A DNA stretch of 64,000 bases, from positions 2,484,001 through 2,548,000 of the forward strand of contig NZ_CP117425.1 in NCBI RefSeq assembly GCF_030687295.1. The letters are read 5' to 3'. Position numbers and translations under genes: made by a program. Of this stretch, positions 19,273 through 29,078 are shown piece by piece (position 1 is the first letter of the stretch; each line of letters opens with the position of its first letter). The notes under the pieces are model-generated. The model ran no database searches, was not told the DNA's origin, and was given only the letters and a program-made list of their open reading frames with translations. Source of the stretch: Pseudomonas beijingensis. GTDB lineage: Bacteria > Pseudomonadota > Gammaproteobacteria > Pseudomonadales > Pseudomonadaceae.

Positions 19273-20526
19273 CTACAGCAGGCTGATCGGATAGCTGACG
19301 ATCAACCGGTTCTCATCGAACTCATTGCTGCTGTAATCCCGGCGCATCGTCGAGTTGCGCCATTTCACATTGAGGCTTTTCAGCGCACCGCTCTGCACGG
19401 TATAGGCCAGCTCACTTTCACGGCCCCATTCCTTGCCGTCGTCGACCGTGGCGGTGTGCACGTTGTCACCGCTGATGTAGCGGTTCATCAGGGTCAGGCC
19501 CGGCACGCCGACGGCGGCGAAGTTGAAGTCGTGGCGCAGTTGCCAGGATTTTTCCTTGGCGTTGTCGTAGCTGGAGTTGTAACTGTCGTTCGCCAGGGTG
19601 CCGCCGCTGGTGCCGTTGACGCGCATCCAGGCGTCATCGCCGCCGACTTTCTGCAGGCCGACATAGAAGGTGTTGCCACCGTATTTGGCCGAGAGCATGG
19701 CGAACGCGGTTTTGTTGTCCAGGTCGCCGGCCAGTGCGCTGCCGTTTTCCTTGCCGGTGAAGTAGCCGAGGTTGGCGCCCAGGGTCCAATCGCCGATGGG
19801 TTGGCTGTGGGTCAGGTTGAAATATTGCTGCTGGTAGATGTCGGACAGTTCCGCGTACCAGACACCGACCTGGGTGCGTTTTTCGTTGAAGGCGTATTCG
19901 CCGCCACCGAAGTTGAAACGGTCGGAGGTGAACGCGCCGCGGCCGTTCATCGACATGTCTTCCATGCTCGCGTCGTTGCGCGGGCTGTTGCCGCGGAACT
20001 GGCCGCCGTAGAGGCTCAGGCCGTTGATTTCGGTGGAGGTCACCTGACCGCCACGGAAGGTTTGCGGCAGGGAGCGGCCATCGTCGGAGCGCAGGATCGG
20101 CAGCACCGGCATCCATTCGCCGACCTTCAACTCGGTCTTCGACACCTTGGCCTTCAGGGCTACGCCCAAACGGCCGAAGTCATCGGCGGGGCGACCGTCG
20201 TCATGCACCGGCAGCAACTGGGTGCCGGCGGTGCCGCGACCGCCATCGAGCTTGACCGAGTACATGCCCAGGATGTCCACGCCGAAACCGACTGTGCCTT
20301 GGGTGAAACCGGACTTGGCGTCGAGGATGAAGCTCTGGGTCCATTCCTCGGCTTTGCCCTGGGCATTGTTCGGGTTGGTGAAGTTGCGGTTGATGTAGAA
20401 GTTACGCAGGTTGAGGTTGACCTTGGCATCCTCGACAAACCCCGATTCCGCGGCCAAGACGGGCAGGGCGGTGCTGGTCAGGGCGACGGCGATGAGGCTG
20501 GGGAACAAGTGCTGTGTGGGTTTCAT
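19273..20526 (-). CDS. OprD-family outer-membrane porin, probably for aromatic acids
   Basis: The 417-residue porin starts at ATG 20526. Its signal peptide is 'MKPTQHLFPSLIAVALTSTA' plus 'LPVLA', with cleavage before 'AESGFVEDAK'. The OprD/OccD-OccK hallmarks are present: 'LNLRNFYINRNF', 'QSFILDAKSGFTQG' and the final strand 'LIVSYPISLL'. These 18-strand porins admit carboxylates. A PcaR-like box about 210 bp upstream and the adjacent pca block suggest it admits protocatechuate, 4-hydroxybenzoate or a related acid. The exact substrate is inference. Confidence 0.88.
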   Translation of the reverse strand: MKPTQHLFPSLIAVALTSTALPVLAAESGFVEDAKVNLNLRNFYINRNFTNPNNAQGKAEEWTQSFILDAKSGFTQGTVGFGVDILGMYSVKLDGGRGTAGTQLLPVHDDGRPADDFGRLGVALKAKVSKTELKVGEWMPVLPILRSDDGRSLPQTFRGGQVTSTEINGLSLYGGQFRGNSPRNDASMEDMSMNGRGAFTSDRFNFGGGEYAFNEKRTQVGVWYAELSDIYQQQYFNLTHSQPIGDWTLGANLGYFTGKENGSALAGDLDNKTAFAMLSAKYGGNTFYVGLQKVGGDDAWMRVNGTSGGTLANDSYNSSYDNAKEKSWQLRHDFNFAAVGVPGLTLMNRYISGDNVHTATVDDGKEWGRESELAYTVQSGALKSLNVKWRNSTMRRDYSSNEFDENRLIVSYPISLL

Positions 20527-20737
20527 GGGCGTGTCTCTAATTGTTGTGGGCGAAGCGAGTCGTTGCCGCAACGTTGGGTTGCAGACGGTGCGGTGGAACC
20601 TGGGCGGTTAGGCGATCAAGGGATCAGCCGGGTGAGGCGGGGCGTAGGGGCATGTCGTCGAACCTGTTGTTATTGGTTTTGTGGGAGCGATGGTGAAGGG
20701 CCGCTCGGGATCGGTTCAATTGCTGTTTGCGGGTTTT

Positions 20738-20752
20738 GGGCGATTATCGAAC
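20738..20752 (-). promoter_or_regulatory. PcaR-like operator before the porin gene
   Basis: Read on the minus strand the site is GTTCGATAATCGCCC, 13 of 15 identical to the P. putida PcaR site and matching the boxes before pcaR, pcaK and pcaI. It puts the porin in the same regulon. Confidence 0.6.
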
Positions 20753-20782
20753 GGCAAAAATTACATCGGCCCAATGCCATTC

Positions 20783-20812
20783 CTGTGGGAGCGAGCTTGC
20801 TCGCGATGGCGG
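20783..20812 (+). repeat. Single REP
   Basis: One REP core ('gtgggagcgagcttgctcgc') with no partner, beside the long repeat that follows. Confidence 0.75.
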
Positions 20813-20843
20813 CCTGTCAGTTGGCTTTGCTCTTGTTGACTGA

Positions 20844-21050
20844 GTACATATCCGTTTTCGCGGTAACGGCGACTTAGGGGGCCGCCCTTACGGCGGGTCA
20901 CTTTTGAAGGCGCAAAAGTAACCAAAACGCTCCTGCCCCACCACTCGGCACCTCGCTTAGGCTCGGTGTGCCCGAACGCGGGCATTGTGGTTAACGGGGC
21001 GCCGAGATCAACGTCCACCACGAGGCGGCCTAGTAGCCGACCTGGCTCTC
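20844..21050. repeat. Second copy of the long intergenic repeat
   Basis: This shares long stretches with the left arm at 286-606: 'atatccgtt', 'cggtaacggc', 'gcgggtcactttt', 'accactcggcacctcgc', 'aggctcggtgtgcccgaacg' and 'gtggttaacggggcgcc'. The internal arrangement is shorter. No gene is visible. Confidence 0.75.
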
Positions 21051-21086
21051 CTGGTCGTACACCCATCAGATCTGTTTGAGCAGGTC

Positions 21087-21175
21087 CTGTGGGAGCAAAG
21101 CTTGCTCGCGAAACAGGCGCCTCGGTTCCTGAAAGACCGCATCGCCTCCATCGCGGGCAAGCCTTGCTCCCACAT
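21087..21175. repeat. REPIN (REP pair)
   Basis: An inverted REP pair with the variant cores 'gggagcaaagcttgctcgcg' and 'cgcgggcaagccttgctccc'. Confidence 0.75.
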
Positions 21176-21202
21176 AGGCCAGCGTTAAAGCGCACACAAA
21201 CA

Positions 21203-21226
21203 AAAAGCCCACCTTCCGGTGGGCTT
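21203..21226 (-). terminator. Intrinsic terminator of the efflux operon
   Basis: A stem AAGCCCACC / GGTGGGCTT with a 4-base loop is followed on the minus strand by a T-rich run. It lies 25 bp past the outer-membrane channel gene. Confidence 0.85.
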
Positions 21227-21251
21227 CGTGTTTCAGCGTTCAGGCTTCAAA

Positions 21252-22709
21252 TCAGAACAATTTCAGTGGCGGAGCTTTCTCCGCCACCGGCTCGTTCTTG
21301 CCCGTCTCGGCATTCCAACCACCGCCCAATGCCTTGTACAGATTGACCTCGCTGGTCAGTTGCGCAAGGCGGTCAGTGATCAGCGACTGTTGCGCGCTGA
21401 ACAACTGGCGCTGGGCGTCGAGGAAGGTCAGGTTGCTGTCGACGCCGATGCGGTAGCGACGCTCGGCCAGGCGGTAGTAGTCCTGGTTGGCGGCGACGAA
21501 GTCGGTCTGGGCCTGCAACTGTTCGTTGTAGGTCTGGCGCGCGGCCAAGCCGTCGGAAACTTCCTGGAACGCTGTCTGAATCGACTTCTCGTACTGCGCG
21601 ACGTTGATGTCTTTCTGAATCTTGGCGTAGTCCAGGCTCGCGCGCAGGCTGCCGGCGTTGAAGATCGGCAGGTTGATTTGCGGCGCGAAGGTCCAGGTGC
21701 CCGAACCGCCTTTGAACAGGCCGGACAGGTCCGGGCTCAGGGTGCCGGCGTTGGCCGTCAGGCTGATGCTCGGGAAGAACGCGGCCCGTGCGGCACCGAT
21801 GTTGGCGTTGGCGGCCAGCAAGTTGCGTTCGGCCTGGAGGATGTCCGGACGACGTTGCAGCAGGTCCGATGGCAGCCCGGCCGGCACTTCGCTGAGCAGG
21901 TCATCACTCAACGGTTGCGAGTTCAGGTTGGCCGGCAGGCCTGTACCCAGCAGCAGGGTCAGGCTGTTCTCGTCCTGGGCGACCTGGCGGGTGTAGCGGG
22001 CCAGTTGCACACGGGCGTTTTCCACCGCGGTGCGCGCCTGGCTCAGGTCCAGGGCCGAGGCGACGCCGACTTCGGCGCTGCGCGAGGTCAGCTTGAAGCT
22101 TTGCTCGTAGGCCCCGAGAGTTTCCTGGGTCAGCTTGAGCAGTTCCTTGTCGGCCTGCCAGGTCAGGTAGGCATTGGCGACGTTGGCCACCAGGCTGATC
22201 TGGGTGCTACGGCGGGCTTCTTCAGTGGCAAAATAGCTCTGCAGCGCTTGCTCGCTCAGGCTGCGAACCCGACCGAACAGGTCCAGTTCATAGGCGCTGA
22301 TGCCCAAGGTCGCCGAATAGGAACTGCTGATCGCCGCTTCGCCGGTTTGCGAAGCCCGTGCCGGTACCCGCTGACGGTTGCCGGAGCCGGTGGCCGAGAC
22401 CGCCGGGAACAGGTCCGCACGCTGGATGCGGTATTGCGCGGCGTAGGCATCGATGTTCAGCGCCGCGACGCGCAGGTCGCGGTTGTTTTCCAGGGCGACC
22501 TGGATCAGCTGTTGCAGCGCCGGGTCATGGAAAAACTGCTTCCAGCCTTGCTCGGCGGCGGCCTGGCCGGGCGCATTGGCCGCCTCGTAGGCCGGCCCTT
22601 GCGGGTATTGCGCCGCGACCGGTGCTTCGGGCCGCTGATAGTCGGGGATCAGCGAGCAGCCGCTGAGCACGATGGCGGCGATGGTCAGGGAGAGTAGCGA
22701 CTTGCTCAT
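21252..22709 (-). CDS. emhC: RND efflux outer-membrane channel (OprM/EmhC/TtgC type)
   Basis: The 485-residue TolC-like lipoprotein has a signal peptide ending in a lipobox ('[11 protein letters not shown]', Cys 18). OMF repeats are seen: '[18 protein letters not shown]' and '[20 protein letters not shown]', and again in the second half '[20 protein letters not shown]'. It forms the trimeric exit duct of the tripartite pump. Its ATG overlaps the emhB stop (ATGA). The symbol follows the P. fluorescens EmhABC naming; TtgC is the P. putida equivalent. Confidence 0.9.
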   Translation of the reverse strand: MSKSLLSLTIAAIVLSGCSLIPDYQRPEAPVAAQYPQGPAYEAANAPGQAAAEQGWKQFFHDPALQQLIQVALENNRDLRVAALNIDAYAAQYRIQRADLFPAVSATGSGNRQRVPARASQTGEAAISSSYSATLGISAYELDLFGRVRSLSEQALQSYFATEEARRSTQISLVANVANAYLTWQADKELLKLTQETLGAYEQSFKLTSRSAEVGVASALDLSQARTAVENARVQLARYTRQVAQDENSLTLLLGTGLPANLNSQPLSDDLLSEVPAGLPSDLLQRRPDILQAERNLLAANANIGAARAAFFPSISLTANAGTLSPDLSGLFKGGSGTWTFAPQINLPIFNAGSLRASLDYAKIQKDINVAQYEKSIQTAFQEVSDGLAARQTYNEQLQAQTDFVAANQDYYRLAERRYRIGVDSNLTFLDAQRQLFSAQQSLITDRLAQLTSEVNLYKALGGGWNAETGKNEPVAEKAPPLKLF

Positions 22710-25700
22710 TGGCCAGCCTCTTTGGAAGTTTCAGGAGTGTCGTGCCCGTCGGTATTTTTGCGACGGCCTATCGACGACACGGTCACGAAGAACAATGGCA
22801 CCCAGAAGATTGCCAGGATGGTGGCGGTGAGCATACCGCCGATTACACCGGTACCGATGGCGTGCTGGCTGCCCGAACCGGCGCCGGTGGAGATTGCCAG
22901 CGGGACTACGCCGAGGACGAACGCCAGGGAGGTCATGATGATCGGTCGCAGACGCATCCTACAGGCTTCAACGGCGGCTTCCACCAGGGTTCGGCCCTGC
23001 TCGTGGAGTTCCTTGGCGAATTCCACGATCAGAATGGCGTTTTTCGCCGCCAGGCCGATGGTGGTCAACAAGCCCACCTGGAAGTACACGTCGTTGGACA
23101 GGCCGCGCAGGCTGGTCGCCAGCAGGGCCCCGATGATCCCCAGGGGAACCACGAGCATGACCGCGATCGGAATCGACCAGCTTTCGTACAGCGCCGCCAG
23201 GCACAGGAACACCATCAGCAGCGACAAGGCGTACAACGCTGGCGCCTGGGAGCCCGACAGACGTTCCTCGTAGGACAGGCCCGTCCAGGAAATGCCGACA
23301 CCGGCCGGCAGCTTCTTGGCGATGGCTTCGACTTCGGCCATGGCTTCACCGGTGGAATAGCCAGGCGCCGGGGTGCCAAGGATTTCCATCGCTTCCACGC
23401 CGTTGTAACGCGCCAGTTTCGGCGAGCCGTAGACCCATTCACCCTTGGCGAACGCCGTGAACGGCACCATGGTCCCGGCGCTGTTGCGCACGTACCACTT
23501 CTGCAGGTCTTCGGGGCTCATGCGAGAACCGGGTTGGCCCTGCACGTACACCTTCTTCACCCGACCACGGTCGATGAAGTCGTTCACATAGCTACTGCCC
23601 AGGGCAATCGACAGGGTGTTGTTGATGTCCGACAAGGTGATGCCCAGCGCACTGGCCTTTTCGTCATCGATTTCCAGCTGGTATTGCGGCTCGTCGTTCA
23701 GGCCGTTCGGACGCACCTGGGAAAGGATTTTGCTCTGGGACGCCATGCCCAGGAACTGGTTACGCGCCTCCATCAACTTGGCGTGGCCGATGCCGGCGCG
23801 GTCCTGCAGGAACACGTCGAAACCGGTGGCGTTACCCAACTCCAACACGGCCGGCGGGGCGAAGGCGAACACCATCGCGTCACGGAAGGTGAAGAAGTGC
23901 TGCTGGGCACGGGTCGCGAGCTTGAACACGCTGTTGTCGGCGTTACGCTCGTCCCATGGCTTGAGCATGATGAAGGCCATGCCGGAACTCTGGCCGCGAC
24001 CGGCGAAGTTGAAACCGGTCACTGTGAACACCGACGCCACGGCATCGCCCTCACCGCCGTCCTTGCTTGGACGCAGCAGGAACTCACGCATCTTGTCCAC
24101 CACCACTTGGGTGCGTTCGGCGCTGGAACCGGCCGGTGTCTGCACCTGGGCGAACAACACGCCCTGGTCTTCTTCCGGCAGGAACGCTGTCGGGATGCGA
24201 GTGAACAGCCAGACCATGCCGACCACGATGATGATGTAGGCCAGCAGGTACGGCGCCTTGTGCTTGAGCATATTGCCCACGCCACGTTCGTAGCTCCGTA
24301 CGCCGCGGTCGAAGTTGCGGTTGAACCAGCCGAAGAAACCGCGTTTCGGCGTGCCGTGCTCACCCTTGGGAATGGGCTTGAGCATGGTGGCGCAAAGCGC
24401 CGGGGTGAAGATCAACGCCACCATGACCGACAGGGCCATGGCCGAGACGATGGTGATGGAAAACTGCTTATAGATCACACCGGTGGAACCGCCGAAGAAC
24501 GCCATTGGCAGCAGTACTGCCGAGAGCACCAGGGCGATACCCACCAGGGCACCCTGGATCTGGCCCATGGATTTCTTGGTGGCTTCCTTGGGCGACAGGC
24601 CTTCTTCGCTCATCACCCGTTCGACGTTTTCCACCACGACGATGGCGTCGTCCACCAGCAAGCCGATGGCCAGCACCATACCGAACATGGTCAGGGTGTT
24701 GATGCTGAAGCCGAACGCCGCGAGGATCCCGAAGGTACCCAGCAACACTACCGGCACCGTCATCGTGGTGATGATGGTGGCGCGGAAGTTCTGCAGGAAC
24801 AGGAACATCACCAGGAACACCAGCACGACCGCTTCGACCAGGGTTTCCACCACGCCCTTGATCGATTCGCTCACCACCGGGGTGGTGTCGTACGGGAACA
24901 CCACCTCCACGCCTTGCGGGAAGAAGGGCTTGAGGTCGTCGATGGTCTTGCGCAGGGCCTTGGCCGTGTCGAGGGCGTTGGCGCCGTTGGCCAGTTTGAC
25001 CGCCAGACCCGAGGCCGGGGCGCCGTTGAACTGGGCGCTGACGCTGTAGTTCTCACCGCCCAGGCCCACCTCGGCAACGTCGCCGACGCGCACTTGCGAA
25101 CCGTCCGGGTTGACCTTGAGCAGGATCGCCTTGAACTGCTCGGCGGTCTGCAAACGGGTCTTGCCGATGATGGTGGCGTTCAGTTGCTGGCCGGGCAGGG
25201 CAGGCAAGCCGCCGAGTTGGCCGGACGAGACCTGGACGTTCTGCGCGGCGATGGCGTTTTTCACGTCCACCGGGGTCAGGTTGAAGTTGTTCAACTTGGC
25301 CGGGTCGAGCCAGATCCGCATCGCGTACTGGGCGCCGAAAACCTGGAAGTCGCCGACACCGGCAGTGCGCGAGATCGGGTCCTGCATGTTGGACACGATG
25401 TAGTTGGACAGGTCGTCCTTGGTCATGCTGCCGTCGCGCGACACCACACCGATGACCATCAGGAAGTTCTTCACTGACTTGGTCACGCGGATGCCTTGCT
25501 GCTGCACTTCTTGCGGCAGCAGCGGGGTGGCCAGGTTCAGCTTGTTCTGGACCTGGACCTGCGCGGTATCGGAGCTGGTGCCCTGCTCGAAGGTCGCGGT
25601 GATGGTCATGCTGCCGTCGGAGTTACTTTCCGAGGACACATACCGCAAGTTGTCGATGCCGTTGAGCTGCTGCTCGATCACCTGCACCACGGTGTCCTGC

Positions 25701-25870
25701 ACGGTTTGCGCGGAAGCGCCCGGGTAGGTCACTTGGATCGCAATGGCTGGCGGCGCAATGCTCGGGTATTGGTTGATCGGCAACTTGAGGATCGATAGAG
25801 CCCCGACCAGCATGATCACCAGGGCGATCACCCAGGCGAAAATCGGACGGTCGATGAAAAATTTCGACAT
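22706..25870 (-). CDS. emhB: RND multidrug efflux pump, inner-membrane transporter (EmhB/TtgB/MexB type)
   Basis: The 1054-residue HAE1-family pump starts '[20 protein letters not shown]'. The proton-relay Asp pair is visible in helix 4, '[17 protein letters not shown]' (about residues 407-408), and '[20 protein letters not shown]' marks the periplasmic docking/porter part. The full length is intact. It exports hydrophobic drugs, solvents and aromatics across both membranes with EmhA and EmhC. Its partner adaptor gene just upstream carries a frameshift, which bears on function. Confidence 0.95.
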   Translation of the reverse strand: MSKFFIDRPIFAWVIALVIMLVGALSILKLPINQYPSIAPPAIAIQVTYPGASAQTVQDTVVQVIEQQLNGIDNLRYVSSESNSDGSMTITATFEQGTSSDTAQVQVQNKLNLATPLLPQEVQQQGIRVTKSVKNFLMVIGVVSRDGSMTKDDLSNYIVSNMQDPISRTAGVGDFQVFGAQYAMRIWLDPAKLNNFNLTPVDVKNAIAAQNVQVSSGQLGGLPALPGQQLNATIIGKTRLQTAEQFKAILLKVNPDGSQVRVGDVAEVGLGGENYSVSAQFNGAPASGLAVKLANGANALDTAKALRKTIDDLKPFFPQGVEVVFPYDTTPVVSESIKGVVETLVEAVVLVFLVMFLFLQNFRATIITTMTVPVVLLGTFGILAAFGFSINTLTMFGMVLAIGLLVDDAIVVVENVERVMSEEGLSPKEATKKSMGQIQGALVGIALVLSAVLLPMAFFGGSTGVIYKQFSITIVSAMALSVMVALIFTPALCATMLKPIPKGEHGTPKRGFFGWFNRNFDRGVRSYERGVGNMLKHKAPYLLAYIIIVVGMVWLFTRIPTAFLPEEDQGVLFAQVQTPAGSSAERTQVVVDKMREFLLRPSKDGGEGDAVASVFTVTGFNFAGRGQSSGMAFIMLKPWDERNADNSVFKLATRAQQHFFTFRDAMVFAFAPPAVLELGNATGFDVFLQDRAGIGHAKLMEARNQFLGMASQSKILSQVRPNGLNDEPQYQLEIDDEKASALGITLSDINNTLSIALGSSYVNDFIDRGRVKKVYVQGQPGSRMSPEDLQKWYVRNSAGTMVPFTAFAKGEWVYGSPKLARYNGVEAMEILGTPAPGYSTGEAMAEVEAIAKKLPAGVGISWTGLSYEERLSGSQAPALYALSLLMVFLCLAALYESWSIPIAVMLVVPLGIIGALLATSLRGLSNDVYFQVGLLTTIGLAAKNAILIVEFAKELHEQGRTLVEAAVEACRMRLRPIIMTSLAFVLGVVPLAISTGAGSGSQHAIGTGVIGGMLTATILAIFWVPLFFVTVSSIGRRKNTDGHDTPETSKEAGQ

Positions 25871-25873
25871 GGT

Positions 25874-27032
25874 TTACTCCCCTTTGCCGCCGGCTGCTTT
25901 ATCAGCTGCCTGAGCGGGGGCCGGGTTCTTGGTATCGACGTTGGTGGCTTCGGTGGCTTTGACTTCAGCCCCCGGCCGTACGTATTGCAAACCTTCGGTG
26001 ATCAAGCGATCGCCGGCCTTGAGCCCGTCTTCGATCAACCACTGGTTGCCGACGGTGCGGCTGGCCTTGAGCTGGCGCAGTTCGACTTTGTTGTCGGCGC
26101 CCACCACCATGGCGGTCGGCATGCCCTTGAGGTCGCGGGTCACGCCTTGTTGCGGCGCCAGGATTGCCGCGCTGTTCACTCCGGCCCTGCAACTGTGCAT
26201 GGACGAACATGCCCGGCAACAAGGTGTGGTCGGGGTTAGGGAATACGGCGCGCAAGGTCACCGAACCGGTGGTCTGGTCGACCGACACTTCGGAGAACTC
26301 CAGCTTGCCTTCGTGCGGATACTGGCTGCCGTCTTCCAGGGTCAGCTTGACCATGGCAGCGTTTTCGCCGGCCTTTTGCAGGCGACCGCTTTCCAGCTCG
26401 CGGCGCAGTTGCAGCAGCTCGACCGAACTCTGTGTCACGTCGACATAGATCGGGTCCAGTTGTTGGATGGTTGCCATGGCATCGGTCTGGCCATTACTGA
26501 CCAGCGCACCTTCGGTCACCGAAGAGCGGCCGATGCGACCGGAAATCGGCGCATAGACCTTGGTGTAGCGCACGTTGATCTGGGCGGTCTGCAGGTTGGC
26601 TTCCGACTCCAGGCGATTGGCCACTGCGGTGTCGTATTCCTGACGGCTCACCGCCTGTTCGTCCACCAGCTGCTTGTAGCGGTCGGCAATCGACTTGGTG
26701 GAGCGCAGGTTGGCCTCGGCGCTCTTGAGAGTCGCTTCATAGACGGCCGGGTCGATCTGGTAAAGCTGCTGGCCGGCCTTGACGTCGGCGCCTTCCTTGA
26801 ACAGGCGCTTGAGAATGATCCCGTTGACCTGTGGCCGTACTTCCGCGACGCGGAACGCACTGGTGCGCCCCGGCAGTTCCGAGGTCAAGGTGAAGGCTTG
26901 GGTCTTGAGGGTTACGACGCCGACCTGAGGAGGGGGAGCAGCAGGTGCAGCCTCTTCCTTTTTGCATCCGCTGAGCAGAGATGCCAGGGCGATGGCGGTA
27001 ACCAGAGCAGTAACAGCTGGCTTGAATTGCAT
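25874..27032 (-). pseudogene. emhA: RND efflux adaptor EmhA/TtgA type, frameshifted
   Basis: The start at 27032 gives a normal lipoprotein N-terminus with lipobox 'SLLSGCKKEE' and a membrane-fusion-protein body ('GIILKRLFKEGADVKAGQQL'). After 'PGMFVHAQLQ' the frame is lost. The expected continuation 'AGVNSAAILAPQQGV...' runs in another frame to a stop at 25874. The cause is one extra base in a C-run at 26185-26187 on the plus strand (GGG where GG would restore frame on the coding strand). About 280 residues precede and about 105 follow the lesion. Without correction the product lacks the membrane-proximal domain that contacts EmhB. It may be a genuine mutation or a homopolymer sequencing error. 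Confidence 0.85.
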
Positions 27033-27124
27033 GGAAATCCTCGGGTCCAGGCGCGCAGCGGGCGCACTCGAAAGGTGGAAAGGTAAAAAAGCAGCAGTAA
27101 TTCAATTAGTAGGATGCTAAGAAA

Positions 27125-27154
27125 TATACTTACGTACATGGTTGTTTGTAAACA
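27125..27154. promoter_or_regulatory. EmhR/TtgR-type operator in the divergent promoter region
   Basis: The stretch contains 'atatacttac', then 'catggttgtttgtaaa'. From memory it closely follows the described TtgR operator of P. putida upstream of ttgABC, including the TTAC/GTAA half-sites 27130-27133 and 27148-27151. It lies 93 bp before emhA and 146 bp before emhR, so it can control both. Confidence 0.6.
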
Positions 27155-27299
27155 GCCAAATTGCGTAATATCCGGATTTACAAAAGCCTGACAAAGGCCA
27201 GCGTAGATCGGGGACGCCTTCCAGGAGACGTCGCCTCACATTTTGTTCAGCTGATTCTTACGCATTGCTGACCGCATCCTGATTGAGGTGTTTACTGCC

Positions 27300-27932
27300 A
27301 TGGTCCGTCGTACCAAAGAGGAAGCCCAGGAGACTCGCAGCCAGATACTCGAAGCGGCCGAAAAGGCCTTTTTCGAGCGTGGCGTGGCGCGTACGACCCT
27401 GGCCGACATCGCGACACTGGCCGGTGTGACGCGCGGTGCCATCTATTGGCATTTCAGCAACAAGGCGGATCTGCTCCAGGCCATGCTCGATACCCTGCAC
27501 GAGCCGCTCGACGAGTTGGCCCGTGCCAGTGAGAGCGAAGAGGAGCTTGATCCGCTGGGCTGTATTCGCAAGTTGTTGGTCCGGTTGTTCCAGCAAGTGG
27601 CCCTGGATCCGAAAACCCGACGCATTAATGAGATCCTGTTCCATAAGTGTGAATTCACCGATGAAATGTGCGATTTGCGCCAGCAGCGACGCGAGGTCAG
27701 CCTCGACTGCAATGTGCGCATCGCCCTGTCGTTGCGCAATGCGATGAAACGCGGCCAGTTGCCGGATGATCTGGACCCTGAAAGGGCGGCAGTCGCCATT
27801 CATGCCTACATCGATGGCATTTTGTACCAGTGGCTGCTGGCCCCCGACAGCTTCGCCCTGGCGGGTGAAGCCGAGCGTTGGGTGGAGATCGGGCTGGACA
27901 TGCTGCACTTGAGCCCCAGCCTGCGCAAATGA
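27300..27932 (+). CDS. emhR: TetR-family repressor of the efflux operon (EmhR/TtgR type)
   Basis: The 210-residue protein starts at ATG 27300 ('[17 protein letters not shown]'), the TtgR/AcrR-like N-terminus; an ATG four codons earlier is an alternative. The TetR helix-turn-helix is '[20 protein letters not shown]' (about residues 32-51). The C-terminal part binds drugs or phenolics in TtgR, which releases the operator. It is divergent from emhABC with a matching operator between. Confidence 0.92.
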   Translation: MVRRTKEEAQETRSQILEAAEKAFFERGVARTTLADIATLAGVTRGAIYWHFSNKADLLQAMLDTLHEPLDELARASESEEELDPLGCIRKLLVRLFQQVALDPKTRRINEILFHKCEFTDEMCDLRQQRREVSLDCNVRIALSLRNAMKRGQLPDDLDPERAAVAIHAYIDGILYQWLLAPDSFALAGEAERWVEIGLDMLHLSPSLRK

Positions 27933-28280
27933 AACAAAACGCGTAATTGCGTCGGTTTGTGTCAATACGAGCGCGTAAGGATGCTTTTATAAACCGACAC
28001 TGGCGCGGTTGATAGGCAACCGGCGGCGAATTTTGTAGGAAATTTGTTTCGCGTGGATGAAATGTGCAGGAAGAGCCCGGTTGACAAGGTCTTGCGAACG
28101 GGCCGCCAGACGGCCCTGGCGAGGCTGTAAAAACTATGAACCTATGGCGAGGGAGCTTGCTCCCGCGTGAGTGCGAAGCGCTCACAAGGGTTGCTACGCA
28201 GCCCAGCGGGAGCAAGCTCCCTCGCCACAAGGATTCAGGCAAGCCTTAAGTGAACAGCATCACGGGCGAGGCCGAATTTT
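27933..28280. other. Gap after emhR with an alternative REP-like inverted repeat
   Basis: No gene is visible. At 28145-28230 there is an inverted pair of a second short repeat type ('ggcgagggagcttgctcccg' and complement) enclosing 'gagtgcgaagcgctcac'. The same type occurs alone at 61420 and paired at 62801-62888. Confidence 0.7.
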
Positions 28281-28907
28281 TCAGCTCAGCGTGAGTTCCA
28301 CGGTAAAACCATAGGGCTCTTCACGGGCTGTGCGAGTGATTCGAGTCGTGCATTGGATCGGGCTTGTTCCAATCGAGGTCAGTGTGTGGGTCCGGACGGG
28401 GGTCAGCGTTGGTGAAATAACACCGAAGGATGTATTGACGCGCAAACCGAAGTCAAAACGAAAGCCAAACTCTTTATCGCCGAACACAATGAAATGTTTG
28501 AACATGTCCTTACTGGGACTGCCCAGGCGCCGGGTATACGCGAGGTCGAACTTCCAGGCTTGGATATCCCAGGGAAGAATCTGTGTGGGGTGTTGCTCGT
28601 CCGCATTCCACTGCAAGTTATGTTCACCGACTTCAAAATCCAAGTCGGTATGGTTGATCAACTTTACGACGAGACGGGTGCGGCTTGGGTTGAGGCGTTC
28701 CTGTTCCCAGGCTTGAACCTCCTTGTTGACCTTGTCATTCAGGTTCGCTTTCTCTATCAGCGCCGTGAGCATCGGCACATATTCTTGCGTATCGAGTGAT
28801 TTGAGGAATTGGTACAACACGGCCAACGGTGCCCAACTGAATTGAGAGGCGATGAGTTCATAAATACTATTGTTGGTCTGTTGGCTGTTTTCTAGGGTAG
28901 TGTTCAT
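28281..28907 (-). CDS. Hypothetical protein, beta-rich C-terminal domain
   Basis: The 208-residue ORF has 'aaaggatttcaa' before its ATG. The N-terminal third is helical and polar. From about residue 75 the protein alternates short strands ('RLVVKLINHTDLDFEVGEHN', 'FKHFIVFGDKEFGFRFDFGL', 'TRITRTAREEPYGFTVELTLS'), like a beta-sandwich. The 'NHT-L-F' strand weakly recalls aegerolysin- or actinoporin-type sandwiches, but I cannot assign it. There is no signal peptide. It is richer in A+T than its neighbours and stands alone, which suggests acquisition. Confidence 0.65.
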   Translation of the reverse strand: MNTTLENSQQTNNSIYELIASQFSWAPLAVLYQFLKSLDTQEYVPMLTALIEKANLNDKVNKEVQAWEQERLNPSRTRLVVKLINHTDLDFEVGEHNLQWNADEQHPTQILPWDIQAWKFDLAYTRRLGSPSKDMFKHFIVFGDKEFGFRFDFGLRVNTSFGVISPTLTPVRTHTLTSIGTSPIQCTTRITRTAREEPYGFTVELTLS

Positions 28908-29036
28908 TTGAAATCCTTTTCAAAGAGAGTGACTGCAAGCGGGCAAGACGTTTGGTCTTGTGGCTGGCGATAATATGGACAGTTAGATGGGTTTTAGAAG
29001 TTTGGATGTTTGACTGGATATTAAGCGCAAATAAAA

Positions 29037-29064
29037 AAGCCCTGGCTCTTTCGAGGCAGGGCTT
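29037..29064. terminator. Bidirectional terminator (end of the OYE operon)
   Basis: A stem AAGCCCTG / CAGGGCTT extended by CTC/GAG has a run of A before and T after it. It lies 15 bp beyond the old-yellow-enzyme stop codon. Confidence 0.85.
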
Positions 29065-29078
29065 TTGTTTTTTTAGAC

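Noticed and set aside
22709..25477. 922-codon plus-strand ORF opposite emhB, and similar long antisense ORFs opposite rapA (1239-2726), pit (5472-6830) and bglX (38814-41066)
   Set aside because: Each mirrors a clear, conserved gene on the other strand. The His/Gln/Gly-rich composition is what high-GC antisense frames give, and none has a ribosome binding site or recognisable domain.
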